Assembly: GCA_030734395.1 (NCBI GenBank)
Contig: JAUZTG010000021.1
Coordinates: 1-64,000 of the forward strand
Length of the DNA: 64,000 nucleotides
From: Sarocladium kiliense
Lineage: Eukaryota > Ascomycota > Sordariomycetes > Hypocreales > Sarocladiaceae
Direction of reading: 5' to 3'
Positions within the stretch are counted from its first letter, which is position 1. The number at the start of each line of letters is the position of its first letter. Positions 33,962 to 43,329 of this stretch are shown in pieces. Made by a program: the position numbers and the translations under genes. The notes under the pieces are model-generated. The model did no database searches. It was given only the letters and a program-made list of their open reading frames with translations, and had not been told where the DNA came from.

Positions 33962-35470
33962 TTAATCGCGCTGCTTCTTACAGCTATCCTTCGCCTTGGC
34001 CTTCTTTTCCTGGAGGAGATTATCAACCCAATGGCCGCAGTTCTCTATTGCAGCAGCCGGGCAACGCCTGTGGCGCAAAAGGTACGACATGATCTCCGCC
34101 GGGCTGAACTCAGACTCCGGTACCATGGCAGCAAATTCCTTCGCTTGTCTCTCCACCTCTCCGTCACAGCTCTTCTGTTGACCATCCTCTGCAACGCCCT
34201 TTCCATGTTGTCCAAACAAGAAGCGGTAGATCTCCTTGGCGATACCTCTATCAGCAAGCTGGAATTCAACCTTGAAATCAACTCGACCAGGCCGTGTCAA
34301 TGCCTCATCTAACTTTTTGGGATGATTGGTTGTCATAATGAGAACTCGATCTTCTTGAGACGCAACCCCATCGAGGACGTTGAGAAGGCCTGAGAGAGTT
34401 ACCCCTCTCCTTCGCGACCTTGAGTCTGTGTTGCTGTCTGAACCCTCTGAGCCAAAGTCCTTAGAGCAGGTGGCACCTGCTGCGTCAATGTTCTCTAACA
34501 AGACAACGCATCTGTCTGGAAGCCTAGCAAACAGGCCCTTCAGCATTTGATCATTCGTACTAGGGATGTTGACGACGTAGATATCCATGTCCAATTCACC
34601 CGCAATCGACAAGCTGAAGCTCGACTTTCCGGTACCAGGCGGGGCATGTAAGAGATATCCTTGTTTGTAGGGCATGGAGTGTTCGAAGTACCAGCGTCTG
34701 GTTTCAGGGTCGAGAAAATCTCTAAGCTCTCTGATGAGAGACCCTTTCTGCTTTTCGTCGAGAATAACTGTCGAAAGAGGTCGAGCACTCACGGCTTTCT
34801 CCTTCCTCCAGCCATCCTCGCGGTGCCCATAGATAGTCGTCTTGTTCTTTAATTCGCTGAGGTATTCAAGTCGGCAGTCTTCCAGGAGGCCTTTCAGGAT
34901 CCTTGAAGATCGCCCGACACAGGTGACGGAGATCCGCCCCTCCCGATGGAAGCCGACACCCACCTGTGTAGTCCGGCAGGAAAGTAAGTTGGCCCTGTAC
35001 CAGAAGCGAAATGAACCTTCCCAAGGGGCGTATCGGAGGGCTTTTTGTTGCGGGTGTCATAGTCTTCATGGGCCTTCTGCTTCGTTCGGACTTTGGCGAG
35101 AAGGGAACGCGCGGTATCATCCAATCCACGAGACGACATCAAGGTTTGTATCATATCGTGCGTTTCGTCCGAGTATTTAATGTAGATTGTTGATGCTTTA
35201 GGAGGTTAGCCTGGGATATGCGGGTTTGATTTCGATACTAACTGCAATGTTCAATGAACCAATCTCTGAACTGAAACACATACGGTTTCAAGAACGCAGC
35301 CAATGCAAGATGCATATTAGATGAGTATAGCCAGTTAAGTTGCCACTGAGGACCTGACTGGCGGCACTGGTGATGTTTGTAAAACCAGGAAGAAAGAGGT
35401 CTAAGACAGACATCTGTTGGGACAGTGCCCCTTGGATGAGAGAAGGGCTGATGTTGCTGAGAAGCGCCAT
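33962..35470 (-). pseudogene. BCS1-like AAA ATPase, probably decayed
   Basis: The main exon (34963-33962 and further upstream) encodes an AAA domain of the mitochondrial BCS1 type. Features are the lead-in RKEKAVSARPLSTVILDEKQ, Walker A APPGTGKSSFS, Walker-B-like CVVLLENIDAAG, sensor 1 VLIMTTNHPKKLDEAL and arginine-finger region TRPGRVD. The usual BCS1 Walker B reads LLEDxDA, so the second acidic residue appears changed to Asn (GAT to AAT). Upstream, ATG 35470 opens MALLSNISPSLIQ..., and an intron (donor at 35242, exon resuming at 35195) joins FRDWFIEHC to STIYIKYSDETHDM. Two further frame changes, near 35300 (HWLR to FLKPYVF) and near 34960 (AGLHRW to GRISVTC), could not be resolved as introns. 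Family members are chaperone-type ATPases, often mitochondrial. Confidence 0.7.
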
Positions 35471-36462
35471 GACGAAGAAGTTTGAGAGTGAAGGATCGCG
35501 AGTGGAGCGTCTAGAAGTGATGCGTTGAATGAGAGGGAAACAAGCGCCATCCAAGCAGCAACATCCGGCATTCTTATTCCTTTCAGAGCTCCCTTAATTG
35601 ATTAGCCGAGCTGGAAACAGGCTGAGGGATCAACGCGCTGATGTGAAGGCAGGCCACATCAGGAGCGACCAGGTCCTGTATACACGCAACTAGTTGCAGT
35701 AAAGCGCGGCCATGGTGAGACGCGCCGCAAGCCATCAAATGCAGCTCGCTCCCCTATTTTGCCTTGGTCCGACCCCAATGTGGTTGCGCATGGGTCTCGG
35801 CCGAGCCTGCATCACACGAGACGCCGCGAGTATCGCAATCACATCCTATTAGATCATCTAACATGGTTGCCATGCAGACCCATGATAAACCCCAGGGGCA
35901 TCTGTCGTCCTGCAAGTCACCAGGAGTAGTGCAGTTGGTCCTGCGGCGTTGGATCTTTCGACGATGCTAGCTACAATTCTAGTGCATACAATTCAATTGT
36001 TCATCTACCTACCTCATCATTAATTTTGAGAGGTACCCCAGACAGCAAGTGAGCACAGTGCGCCGTTGGGCAATGAGAAGTAGTCATCCGTATCGTCCTC
36101 TCAAACGCTAACCAAATTCGTTGATCTGTCGATTCGGATGTACCTATTGGCATGGCGACATGTCATTGATCACCCTTCTACACTACAGAGGTGTAAATAA
36201 CGTTGCTGAATTGGAGATAAAGGAATTAGGCGCTACCGATTTATCAATATTTTGATGGTCAAAAGGTTAGTGGTAGGCTTTTAAGGGAGAGCGCTGAAAT
36301 GGCACACGAACGAGATGCCATTTATCCTTGGCAATTATGCTACGCAGCTGCAATGATTTTGGCTGAAAGATTCGAAAGGGGTGCAGGAGTGATCCGACAA
36401 TATATTTTACGTCAAAGCAAGCAATTTCAATTGTGTGCGTGAAGCTGAGATTATTTTGAAAG

Positions 36463-36526
36463 CGAAGTACCTGCATTTTGGCTCGTCACGGAGGGTGGCT
36501 CGCGACGTAGGGACGGATGTTACTAT
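36463..36526 (+). repeat. 62-bp dispersed repeat, copy B
   Basis: GAAGTACCTGCATTTTGGCT followed by CGTCACGGAGGGTGGCTCGC and GACGTAGGGACGGATGTTAC. Copy C 200 bp downstream differs at one base within this block. The similarity extends about 35 bp upstream at lower identity (GTGTGCGTG and TTTTGAAAGC versus GTGTGTGTG and CTTTCAAAGA). Confidence 0.85.
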
Positions 36527-36662
36527 CGGAAGCTACGCTCGAGACCAATAATATTTTCTACTTCAGAATTTCTATGGGATCAGATGCGAAACCATCCAAT
36601 AGAATGTACGGAGAAGCAATCAGTTTAGGATGTGTGTGTGGCATTAAGATCCTTTCAAAGAC

Positions 36663-36725
36663 GAAGTACCTGCATTTTGGCTCGTCACGGAAGGTGGCTC
36701 GCGACGTAGGGACGGATGTTACTAT
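36663..36725 (+). repeat. 62-bp dispersed repeat, copy C
   Basis: Direct repeat of copy B with a single G-to-A difference in the shared block. Copy A at 21.5 kb is the inverted, less mutated relative. The arrangement suggests the ends of a small transposable element or a tandem pair left by one. Confidence 0.85.
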
Positions 36726-37212
36726 GCCGGTTAAGCGGTATCTTTTATTGTGCGCCCCTTCAATCACAGCTATGACTTCCTGATTATGCTCTCGTGATGG
36801 CAGCACGCATATTAGGAGTGCCCGGTGAATGCAAGCCCAAAAGTAGAACTACGTGGCGTCCAACGATGCCTCCATGTAACACTTAAGTCACCTTTAAATC
36901 AGGTGATGCGTAGCATCTCTTCCTCGCAGAGGGAGCAACAACATACTCGTGGCCGTGAAACTGCAGCTGAGCAGACCTACGATACTCCCCACTTTCAGCA
37001 GCGACGCACCTCCCTCTCACCAACACCTTCCAGAGCATACACTGCTGCTGATTTGCGTGCGCGCATGAGGCGTCGCAGTCCATTAAGTCGCAAACGGCGC
37101 CGCACTCCACCGGAAGGTGAGAATAATGGTTCAAGCTCATCAGCGGCCCCTTTGGCTGGCTCAGAGATCGGCCTGCTGGCTCGCATGTTCGTGGGAAGCA
37201 ATCTCAAATTAT

Positions 37213-37691
37213 TTAGACAGGAGATGTCGCATTGGCCTCGGAGTTTGTACCTCTACTGGCTATCAGACGGCAGTTGATCAGCAGAGCGAGTCCAATCCAC
37301 CCGATACTATGGAGCAGCTGCGTCACCGTGAAAGCAATGAGGACCGACCGGGAGGTACCAGTGCTCATAGCAAAGGCAGCAATGAACCATATCAAACCTC
37401 CGGTGTTAAGGAATCCTAGCAAGCCTGCGGGCAGCAGAGTGCGCCAAGTAGAAGAGTTACATTGACGAGCCATGATAGTTAGACTCGCCATACTCATTGA
37501 GATGATGCAAAGTACACCGCTAAAGAAACATGGGCCAATCAGTGCCATATTTATGTCACGCACTGCATGTGATTAGAGCATAATATTGAGTTTGGGACGG
37601 ACCGGGTGCTACCTTGACTAAGCGCGTAAAATGACACCTGCCACGCGACTCCACTCAAAATGACGAGGATGTAGTATAGAGGTTTAGACAT
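37213..37691 (-). CDS. Small multi-pass membrane protein (142 aa)
   Basis: Exons 37691-37613 and 37562-37213; phase-1 intron of 50 nt (GTAGCA...ATGCAG). Hydrophobic segments: an N-terminal helix (YYILVILSGVAWQVSFYAL), then IGPCFFSGVLCIISMSMASL, LLPAGLLGFLNTGGLIWFIAAFAM, and VLIAFTVTQLLHSIGWIGLALLI. That makes about four membrane helices with a short hydrophilic tail. No signal peptide cleavage site or known family signature is seen. It is transcribed away from the patatin-like gene, with its ATG 68 bp from that gene's first ATG, so they may share a promoter. Confidence 0.6.
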
Positions 37692-37758
37692 GTTTACTGC
37701 AATTTTCTTCAGCTTAGGGTGGTATTGCGCTGTATTTTTCTGATTAAATCAACTTATA

Positions 37759-40700
37759 ATGAGCGGTACTGTATTAAATTTGACACTTCAAGCTTGGTGC
37801 ACTGTCCTTATGTACTTGAACGGGCATCCTAAGGTGGCTGTTTCTGGCCACGGGCAGAAATCGATGCTCGACCCGCTCGCTCTATATTTAGCATCGCTTT
37901 CCAGCTATAAGTGCAATGGGATATTTCAGCGATCCATTGTCTTGATGGCATCCGTAACTAACAATGCCCCGCAGTTGCTCGCATTGGATTTGGACGTCGG
38001 GGGGGGACCAGCCGTCCGTCTTTGTCTCCCCTAGACTTCGGCATGTCACATCACGGCTACAACCAAAATCAGCCTGCCCAGGCATTGTTGTGATAATAGG
38101 GTTACCTTACCATAAAAATTACGCCAAGTTTCAGAAGAAGATAAGGGGCTTAAGATTAGATCTAAGAGGAAGTGATGAGGAGAGACTTCTCGTTGGCGTA
38201 TCTGAACTTAGTCTAAGGGATGATTGCAAACGTGCATGTTGCGAGATCGAGGCAGAGGTTCCGCTAACAGCCGGGGGGGAGGCAACTGCAACGATATTCT
38301 CCCGCATTCTTTATCCTTTAGCGGACGTTTATTGCTTCTTTGTTCGCTGTGCTAAAGATCTAGGCACAGTAGCCCGGCATATCACTTCATGGCTTGATAT
38401 AAATCAACCCGGTATTCGCGCAGGCGTTCTCCCGCACCTCCTCATTGTTCTCGCAGCCGATGCTAAAGCTCAACTCGGTATGGACCCTATCTTAAAGCTC
38501 GAAGAATTAGTATCAAATGAAACAGTCGAGCGCCTCACCTTGCACTTTTACCGAGTTGACATCATACCACTGGACAGTGTGCAGTCGTTTGAACAACTCC
38601 AACGGTTCCTTCTTAGGCATGCCCACACTGTTCGGAAAGCGAGAAGCAAGGCGAGGTTGCTATTTTCTGTGGAACATGTGAACAGTCTTCTGGAAAGATT
38701 TTGTCGAGCTGATGCAGGTCGACCACTAAGTTACTTACAAGCCACGCGATTAGACTTTCCTGTCGCATTAGACCTGGACCTCTACTTAGCATCCTTTCTA
38801 GATCTTATCCCTCGATGCGCCGATCTGATCACATTTGGACCCATGATGATTGCGTCTGCTCTTATCCTGGATCATTACCCCCCCGGCATGCATCGTAGGT
38901 AGATGATGTTCTCTATTAATGTTATTTATTCTGATCCTATGTGTAGTCTTTGACCCTCGCTACGTATTTGCTGAGCTGTATCAGAGTCTGTGTCTGAGCG
39001 CATGCAAGCGGACTATGCAGAAGGAGAGAGCTGATGGCATTGCCCTACCTAGCGCTGTAGTCAAACGCACCTCTGTGTACTTCCAGCGTTTCTTTACAAA
39101 TATTGTCAAAGGCAAGGTTCCAGTGACCGTACATCGGCATATATTAGACAGGCACAAGACGCAGCTGTCCTTGCTGGAGACAAGTGTTGTCTGCCTCTAT
39201 TGTTTGACCAGGAGACCGCAGTATCGTGCGTCGTGCCGACACTTTATCTGCGAGATTTGCGTACAGCGTTTCGGTCAGGCAGATGCAGCCGACCCATGGT
39301 TTTTTCTGCTGAGGCACTGTTCTCTGTGCGGTCAGCTGATTAACTTAACAGTACGGATTCGACCTCCGACAGCTGGGCATGGAATTCTATGTTTCGATGG
39401 TGGTGGGATCCGCGCCATCATCTCGGTGGCTATACTGGGGGAGATCCAGCGCGCATTAGGCCTGCCGATTCCTATTCAAGAGTTCTTTACACTGAGTTAC
39501 GGCACTAGCGCAGGTATGAGATACGTCCAATACACCGTAGTTGAGATACTAAGAGCGCACAGGGTCCTTGGTGCTTCTAGCACTATACGTGCAGGGTTGG
39601 TCTGTTGAACGTTGCTCCAGAGAGCTAAAAGCACTGGCAAGGACTGCGTTCTATCCTCAGGGTGGCTTTCCTCCGCTAAAATGGCTGCTATCATTGATTT
39701 CAGACGCTATGTATCCCTCCGTTGGGATCGAAGAGACTCTCAAGAACGTCTTCGAAACCAAAGCACTGGCGGATCAGTCTTACGCGACAACGATAGGCAC
39801 TAAGTTCGGTATATTAACAGCCCGCGTAAACGATCCTAGAGTCCATCTCTTCACAAACTACAATGGCGTTGGAAGAGAAAGAACGGGGCATGTCATTCCT
39901 CGAAACAGTGACGCCGTCCAATTATGGGAGATGTATGTCCCCCCTCATTGCCCGCTACATCCTCCTGCTAAGTAGAACAGAGCCCGAAGCAGCACTGCAG
40001 CCCCAGCGTACGGTCACAACTATCCATCCTCTGCCTCTGCCTCGCTGACCTTTTGGTAGTTACTTTAAACCTAAGCACGTGGAAGGGCACGGTACCTTTC
40101 AAGATGCCGGAATCCTGCAGAATAACCCCACACCTATAGCCCTATCTGAGTTCGCGGCTCTGTTCGAAGGCGATCACCCCGATGTAGTAGGCAATATTGG
40201 CACTGGGTTCTTCACAGAAATCGATGACAAGACAAACAAAAGGTGGCCCAGGCGGGTCTTGCAAGGATTCAAAGCCGTCCTCGAAGGACAGAAAACCTGG
40301 GATGATCTGATCAATGCAGCGTTTGCATCAAAGGCACAAGGCTACTATAGGCTTGACACAATGCTAAACGAGTCAGTAGAGCTTGATAACGTCTCAGCCA
40401 TGCCTATGCTTTGGGATTTAGTTCAACAAGACAAGTGCCTAAAGCAACGTTCGGCAGTATTCGCGCAGCAATTATTCGCTACGCTATTCTATTTCGAAAT
40501 CACCGAACTACCTCAAATCAAAGGCTCGAAGCGGTATCTTGTGGGCCATGTGCTTTGCACGAGAAAGGCGAGCGATCAAGCGCTTCCTGCGATCCAGAAG
40601 CGGCTTGAAATGGCCACTCTCTGGGTCAACGAAAGACGAGCTAGATTTAAGGCTCTGCTGGATAGCCATGGGAATATCAGGCTCAGTCTGAGCTTTTCCG

Positions 40701-40921
40701 CGCAGAGGGATGTCAGCATCACCATCAAGGAACAGGGATCTCGGTGTTCTTTCCCCATAAGTGGTTGTCCCACGACTGTTGACAAATTAGTACAGCGTGG
40801 AGGATTGGAGGCCCGCTTTGGTAACCGCAAGCACAAGGAAATGGCGACCCACTACGGTTGCAGACGCCCATCTAAGAGGAGAAAAGTCTGTGACGTTTGT
40901 AGCCCGTCAACGCCAAGGTAG
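37759..40921 (+). pseudogene. Patatin-like phospholipase with Cys-rich finger, frameshifted
   Basis: Exons after the frameshift end at 38894, then 38947-39513, 39563-39932, 39981-40007 (27-nt microexon) and 40060-40921; all junctions phase-consistent. ATG 37759 opens 80-odd codons to LALDLDVGG. The run of eight G at 37999-38006 shifts frame, whereas seven G would continue into DQPSVFVSPRL. The middle carries a RING-like Cys/His cluster (CLYC...CRHFICEIC...CSLC). The patatin domain follows, with oxyanion motif DGGGIRA, nucleophile elbow GTSAG, and catalytic Asp in FQDAGILQNNP (Asp-Ala-Gly instead of the common Asp-Gly-Gly/Ala). The microexon restores WEIARSSTAAPAYFKP, a conserved patatin block. 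Such lipases hydrolyse phospholipids; patatin domains also act as NLR effectors in fungi. It may be expressed if the G-run is a strain or read error. Confidence 0.8.
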
Positions 40922-41023
40922 GCCTGTATGTGATGCTTGTGGCGAAGTCTGCCTCACAGGCCAAGCAAAACAGAAAGGGCTCACTGCATGTGGTACCTCT
41001 CGACCCTGCTCTGCTTGGGTGCG

Positions 41024-41395
41024 CTAGATCCCACTGGGACTGCACGAAGCCACCCCATTATTCGAAGGTGATACAATGGCTAATAGCTCTTTGATTACCT
41101 GATCTTGGGAGAGGAACAAGACAAGCTGAGACAGTCGACTGCTTTTGGCAGACAACTTCTCAACTTGGTCGGAAAGAAGAGACGCAATATCGCGCGTGTG
41201 CAGCTCAATATCTGGTGTCTGGAGCAGGGAGTTCGTTGAGATGCTTTTTGCTATATCTTTGAGCTGTAGCAGTTGGGTCTGGTAATCTTGGAGAATTGAG
41301 GAGCTGTTCTTAACCTTTTTTAAAAAGTCAACCAAAGCCAAGCATGATGCTGTTAGCTGGGCGGCCGCCGCCACCGCTCCGAGTACTTCTGCCAT
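41024..41395 (-). CDS. Stand-alone STAND-receptor N-terminal helical domain
   Basis: Single open frame, 123 residues, ATG at 41395. The start MAEVLGAVAAAAQLTASCLA followed by LVDFLKKVKNSSSILQDYQTQL and TRDIASLLSDQVEKLS resembles the all-alpha N-terminal domains (HeLo-like/SesA-like, NACHT-NTPase N-terminal) that precede NB-ARC or NACHT in fungal receptors. No nucleotide-binding domain follows: the frame ends SPSGI. A short intron (GTGGCTTCGTGCAG or a longer GT...AG) near the end could change the tail. It converges on the patatin-like gene, whose stop is about 100 bp away. Either a free adaptor-type domain or the remnant of a larger receptor. Confidence 0.5.
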   Translation of the reverse strand: MAEVLGAVAAAAQLTASCLALVDFLKKVKNSSSILQDYQTQLLQLKDIAKSISTNSLLQTPDIELHTRDIASLLSDQVEKLSAKSSRLSQLVLFLSQDQVIKELLAIVSPSNNGVASCSPSGI

Positions 41396-42205
41396 ATGGT
41401 ATGCAAGGACTCAGAGCACAGTAATCCCACAAGATCGTGAAGAAGCAAAAGCGGTTGCAAAGCCCCGGTGATAAATAGGGGGCGCCTACGATGAAAAGTG
41501 TGCAAGTTTAAGGTTAACGACGGTTGGCTGATCGAACGAGGCGGTGGACTTGCTGCCTAACTGCTCCCATCTCCTCGAGTGAGATGATCCATGCCACCGT
41601 CCCTGTCAACACTTGCATGTCACCATCCCGGTGGCCTTTGAGGCTTGTCGCCCTAGACTCGTTCAGGGTTCAGTCGCTTGTCCCTGCGGTCAGCAATTTC
41701 ACACAATCAGAGGTGAGGTCGTTAAGCTCATTCGGCTCGGACTTATAATAGCTTTACAATGTAGCGTGAAACAATGAGAGTATCTGGCTCGCCTCAGTTG
41801 AATGAGCTGCAGATCTTATTCTATGAAGTCTGCTCGGGGCTTGAGCCGTTATCCCTCCGCTGAGGACTGCACCCTTGATAGAATACCGGGCCTTGGCTTC
41901 ATCTGCTCTAGCATTCGTCGGGTGGGGATGGTACGTGCCCGATACTGCTATGTCATAAGCTTAGCTGATATACTACGTGGCGTGATTACTTCCATTTCAT
42001 AGGTAAGTAACGCAAGCCGACATAACGGGCCGTAGGTGGTGGCAAAGCTCCAACTGCCCTGTATACACCTGGATTACCTACGGGAAGCCATCCGCAAGTT
42101 GCATCCTTAGAAGAATCACTCGCCGAGCAGTAGGATATCTTGTCTCGGAGGAAACAATGTAGCCAAGATCCGAATATCACTCAATTCTAGTCTCAATGGT
42201 CTGCT
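41396..42205. other. Intergenic, no clear gene
   Basis: Only short frames; nothing recognised. Confidence 0.4.
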
Positions 42206-42801
42206 TTAGAGAGTCTTATACATGAACCACGCATCTTGAGGGCTAGCATTTGCATCAAGCGCATAGCTAGGCACCTTTTTCATAGTGAAAGCAGCTCTTT
42301 CGAAAGGCTCCTGACCACCATTCATCACAGCGGCGAACTAATGACCTTCAGTAGAGGCTTTGGAATGATAAGGATCAAACTGACCAGAGTTCGTTTTCCT
42401 AGTATGCGTGCTTTGTTCTCCACCGCAATTAATAAAGCATTAGCCGCCTCTTTCCCGTCGATATTTGCAGGTGCAAGAGCTAGCATCTCGATATCCAGAC
42501 GACAATCTTCGGCTCCAGGTCCTTGGTAAGTAACTATCACAGCAGCAGGGTAAGAAGCCGTGGGGTCTGGGATACAATAGACGAGTTCGTGCTGGAAAAG
42601 TGGGTTCCACGTCGTGAGCTTCGTATCCTGGCTGAGGAGCCTTCCGTGCAGAGGGATCATCTTGCCGCCATAGGCTGTCGAAACGCTGATGATCCCCATT
42701 TTGACCTCGATTTTCGAAGAGGAAGTTACTTGCGCTACCTTATCAGCTAACATATTGATAATGAAAAAGCTCGATGGGAGGGATGAAGTAGCGTGGACCA
42801 T
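42206..42801 (-). CDS. GNAT-like N-acyltransferase
   Basis: Exons 42801-42385 and 42310-42206; phase-0 intron (donor GTCAGT, acceptor GGTCAG); product 173 residues. The C-terminal half has GNAT architecture. A beta strand LDIEMLALAP leads to the pantetheine-loop region (here IDGKEAANALL where RGxGxG/A is usual). Helix VENKARILGKRTL follows, then after splicing FERAAFTMKKVPSYAL, the C-terminal strand-helix element. The altered loop weakens the case for acetyl-CoA binding. Substrate unknown; probably cytosolic. An alternative donor 35 nt before the acceptor would insert 13 residues, but that intron would be unusually short. Confidence 0.6.
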
Positions 42802-43329
42802 GGCAGGTTTGAATGGGTTGGGCTGGGGAAATATGAGACCAGAATGGGAGAGCGGTTTGAGAATTGGCAGGAGCCCTGTATAAAAAGGTTGCCCTTAACT
42901 AGACTATTGATAGCGCGTTGGGCTCGTTAATGCGAGCCAATTTGTCTCAGGTTTGCTCAACACTCGCTGCGTTATACGGACATGGCAGCGGTGAAGGTGC
43001 TCATTTTATGTATGAACTTGGGACAAAGCCTTGATAAAAGGCGTGAAAGACGAAATGAAGTTTCCGGGGCTTTCACTTCTACCGAACAAAGCATCTGGGA
43101 ATATTGCAACAGAGTTTGCAGCTTCTGCCCTTAATACACCACACGGAAAGCGCGATTAAAGATCCTCCATTTTAGCATAATTGCTAACCCTAACCACCAT
43201 AATTAAAGCTTTTGTCCTTATTGATGGACAAGGAGGAAAACAATTCTGCTAAGCATAGCCCTGGTAATTCTTCCCTGTTGGGGGAGCTTCTGCAACTATC
43301 TCCTGATCATATAACTCATTCACTTACCG

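Larger units (their letters stand above)
35471..37212. other. Intergenic with duplicated repeat, ORF of doubtful value
   Basis: Contains the repeat copies at 36463 and 36663. An Arg/Ser-rich frame with internal ATG near 36906 runs to 37277 and overlaps the 3' end of the minus-strand membrane-protein gene. I do not consider it reliable. Confidence 0.4.

Noticed and set aside
36825..37277. Arg/Ser-rich plus-strand ORF
   Set aside because: Low-complexity, overlaps the better supported spliced membrane-protein gene on the minus strand.
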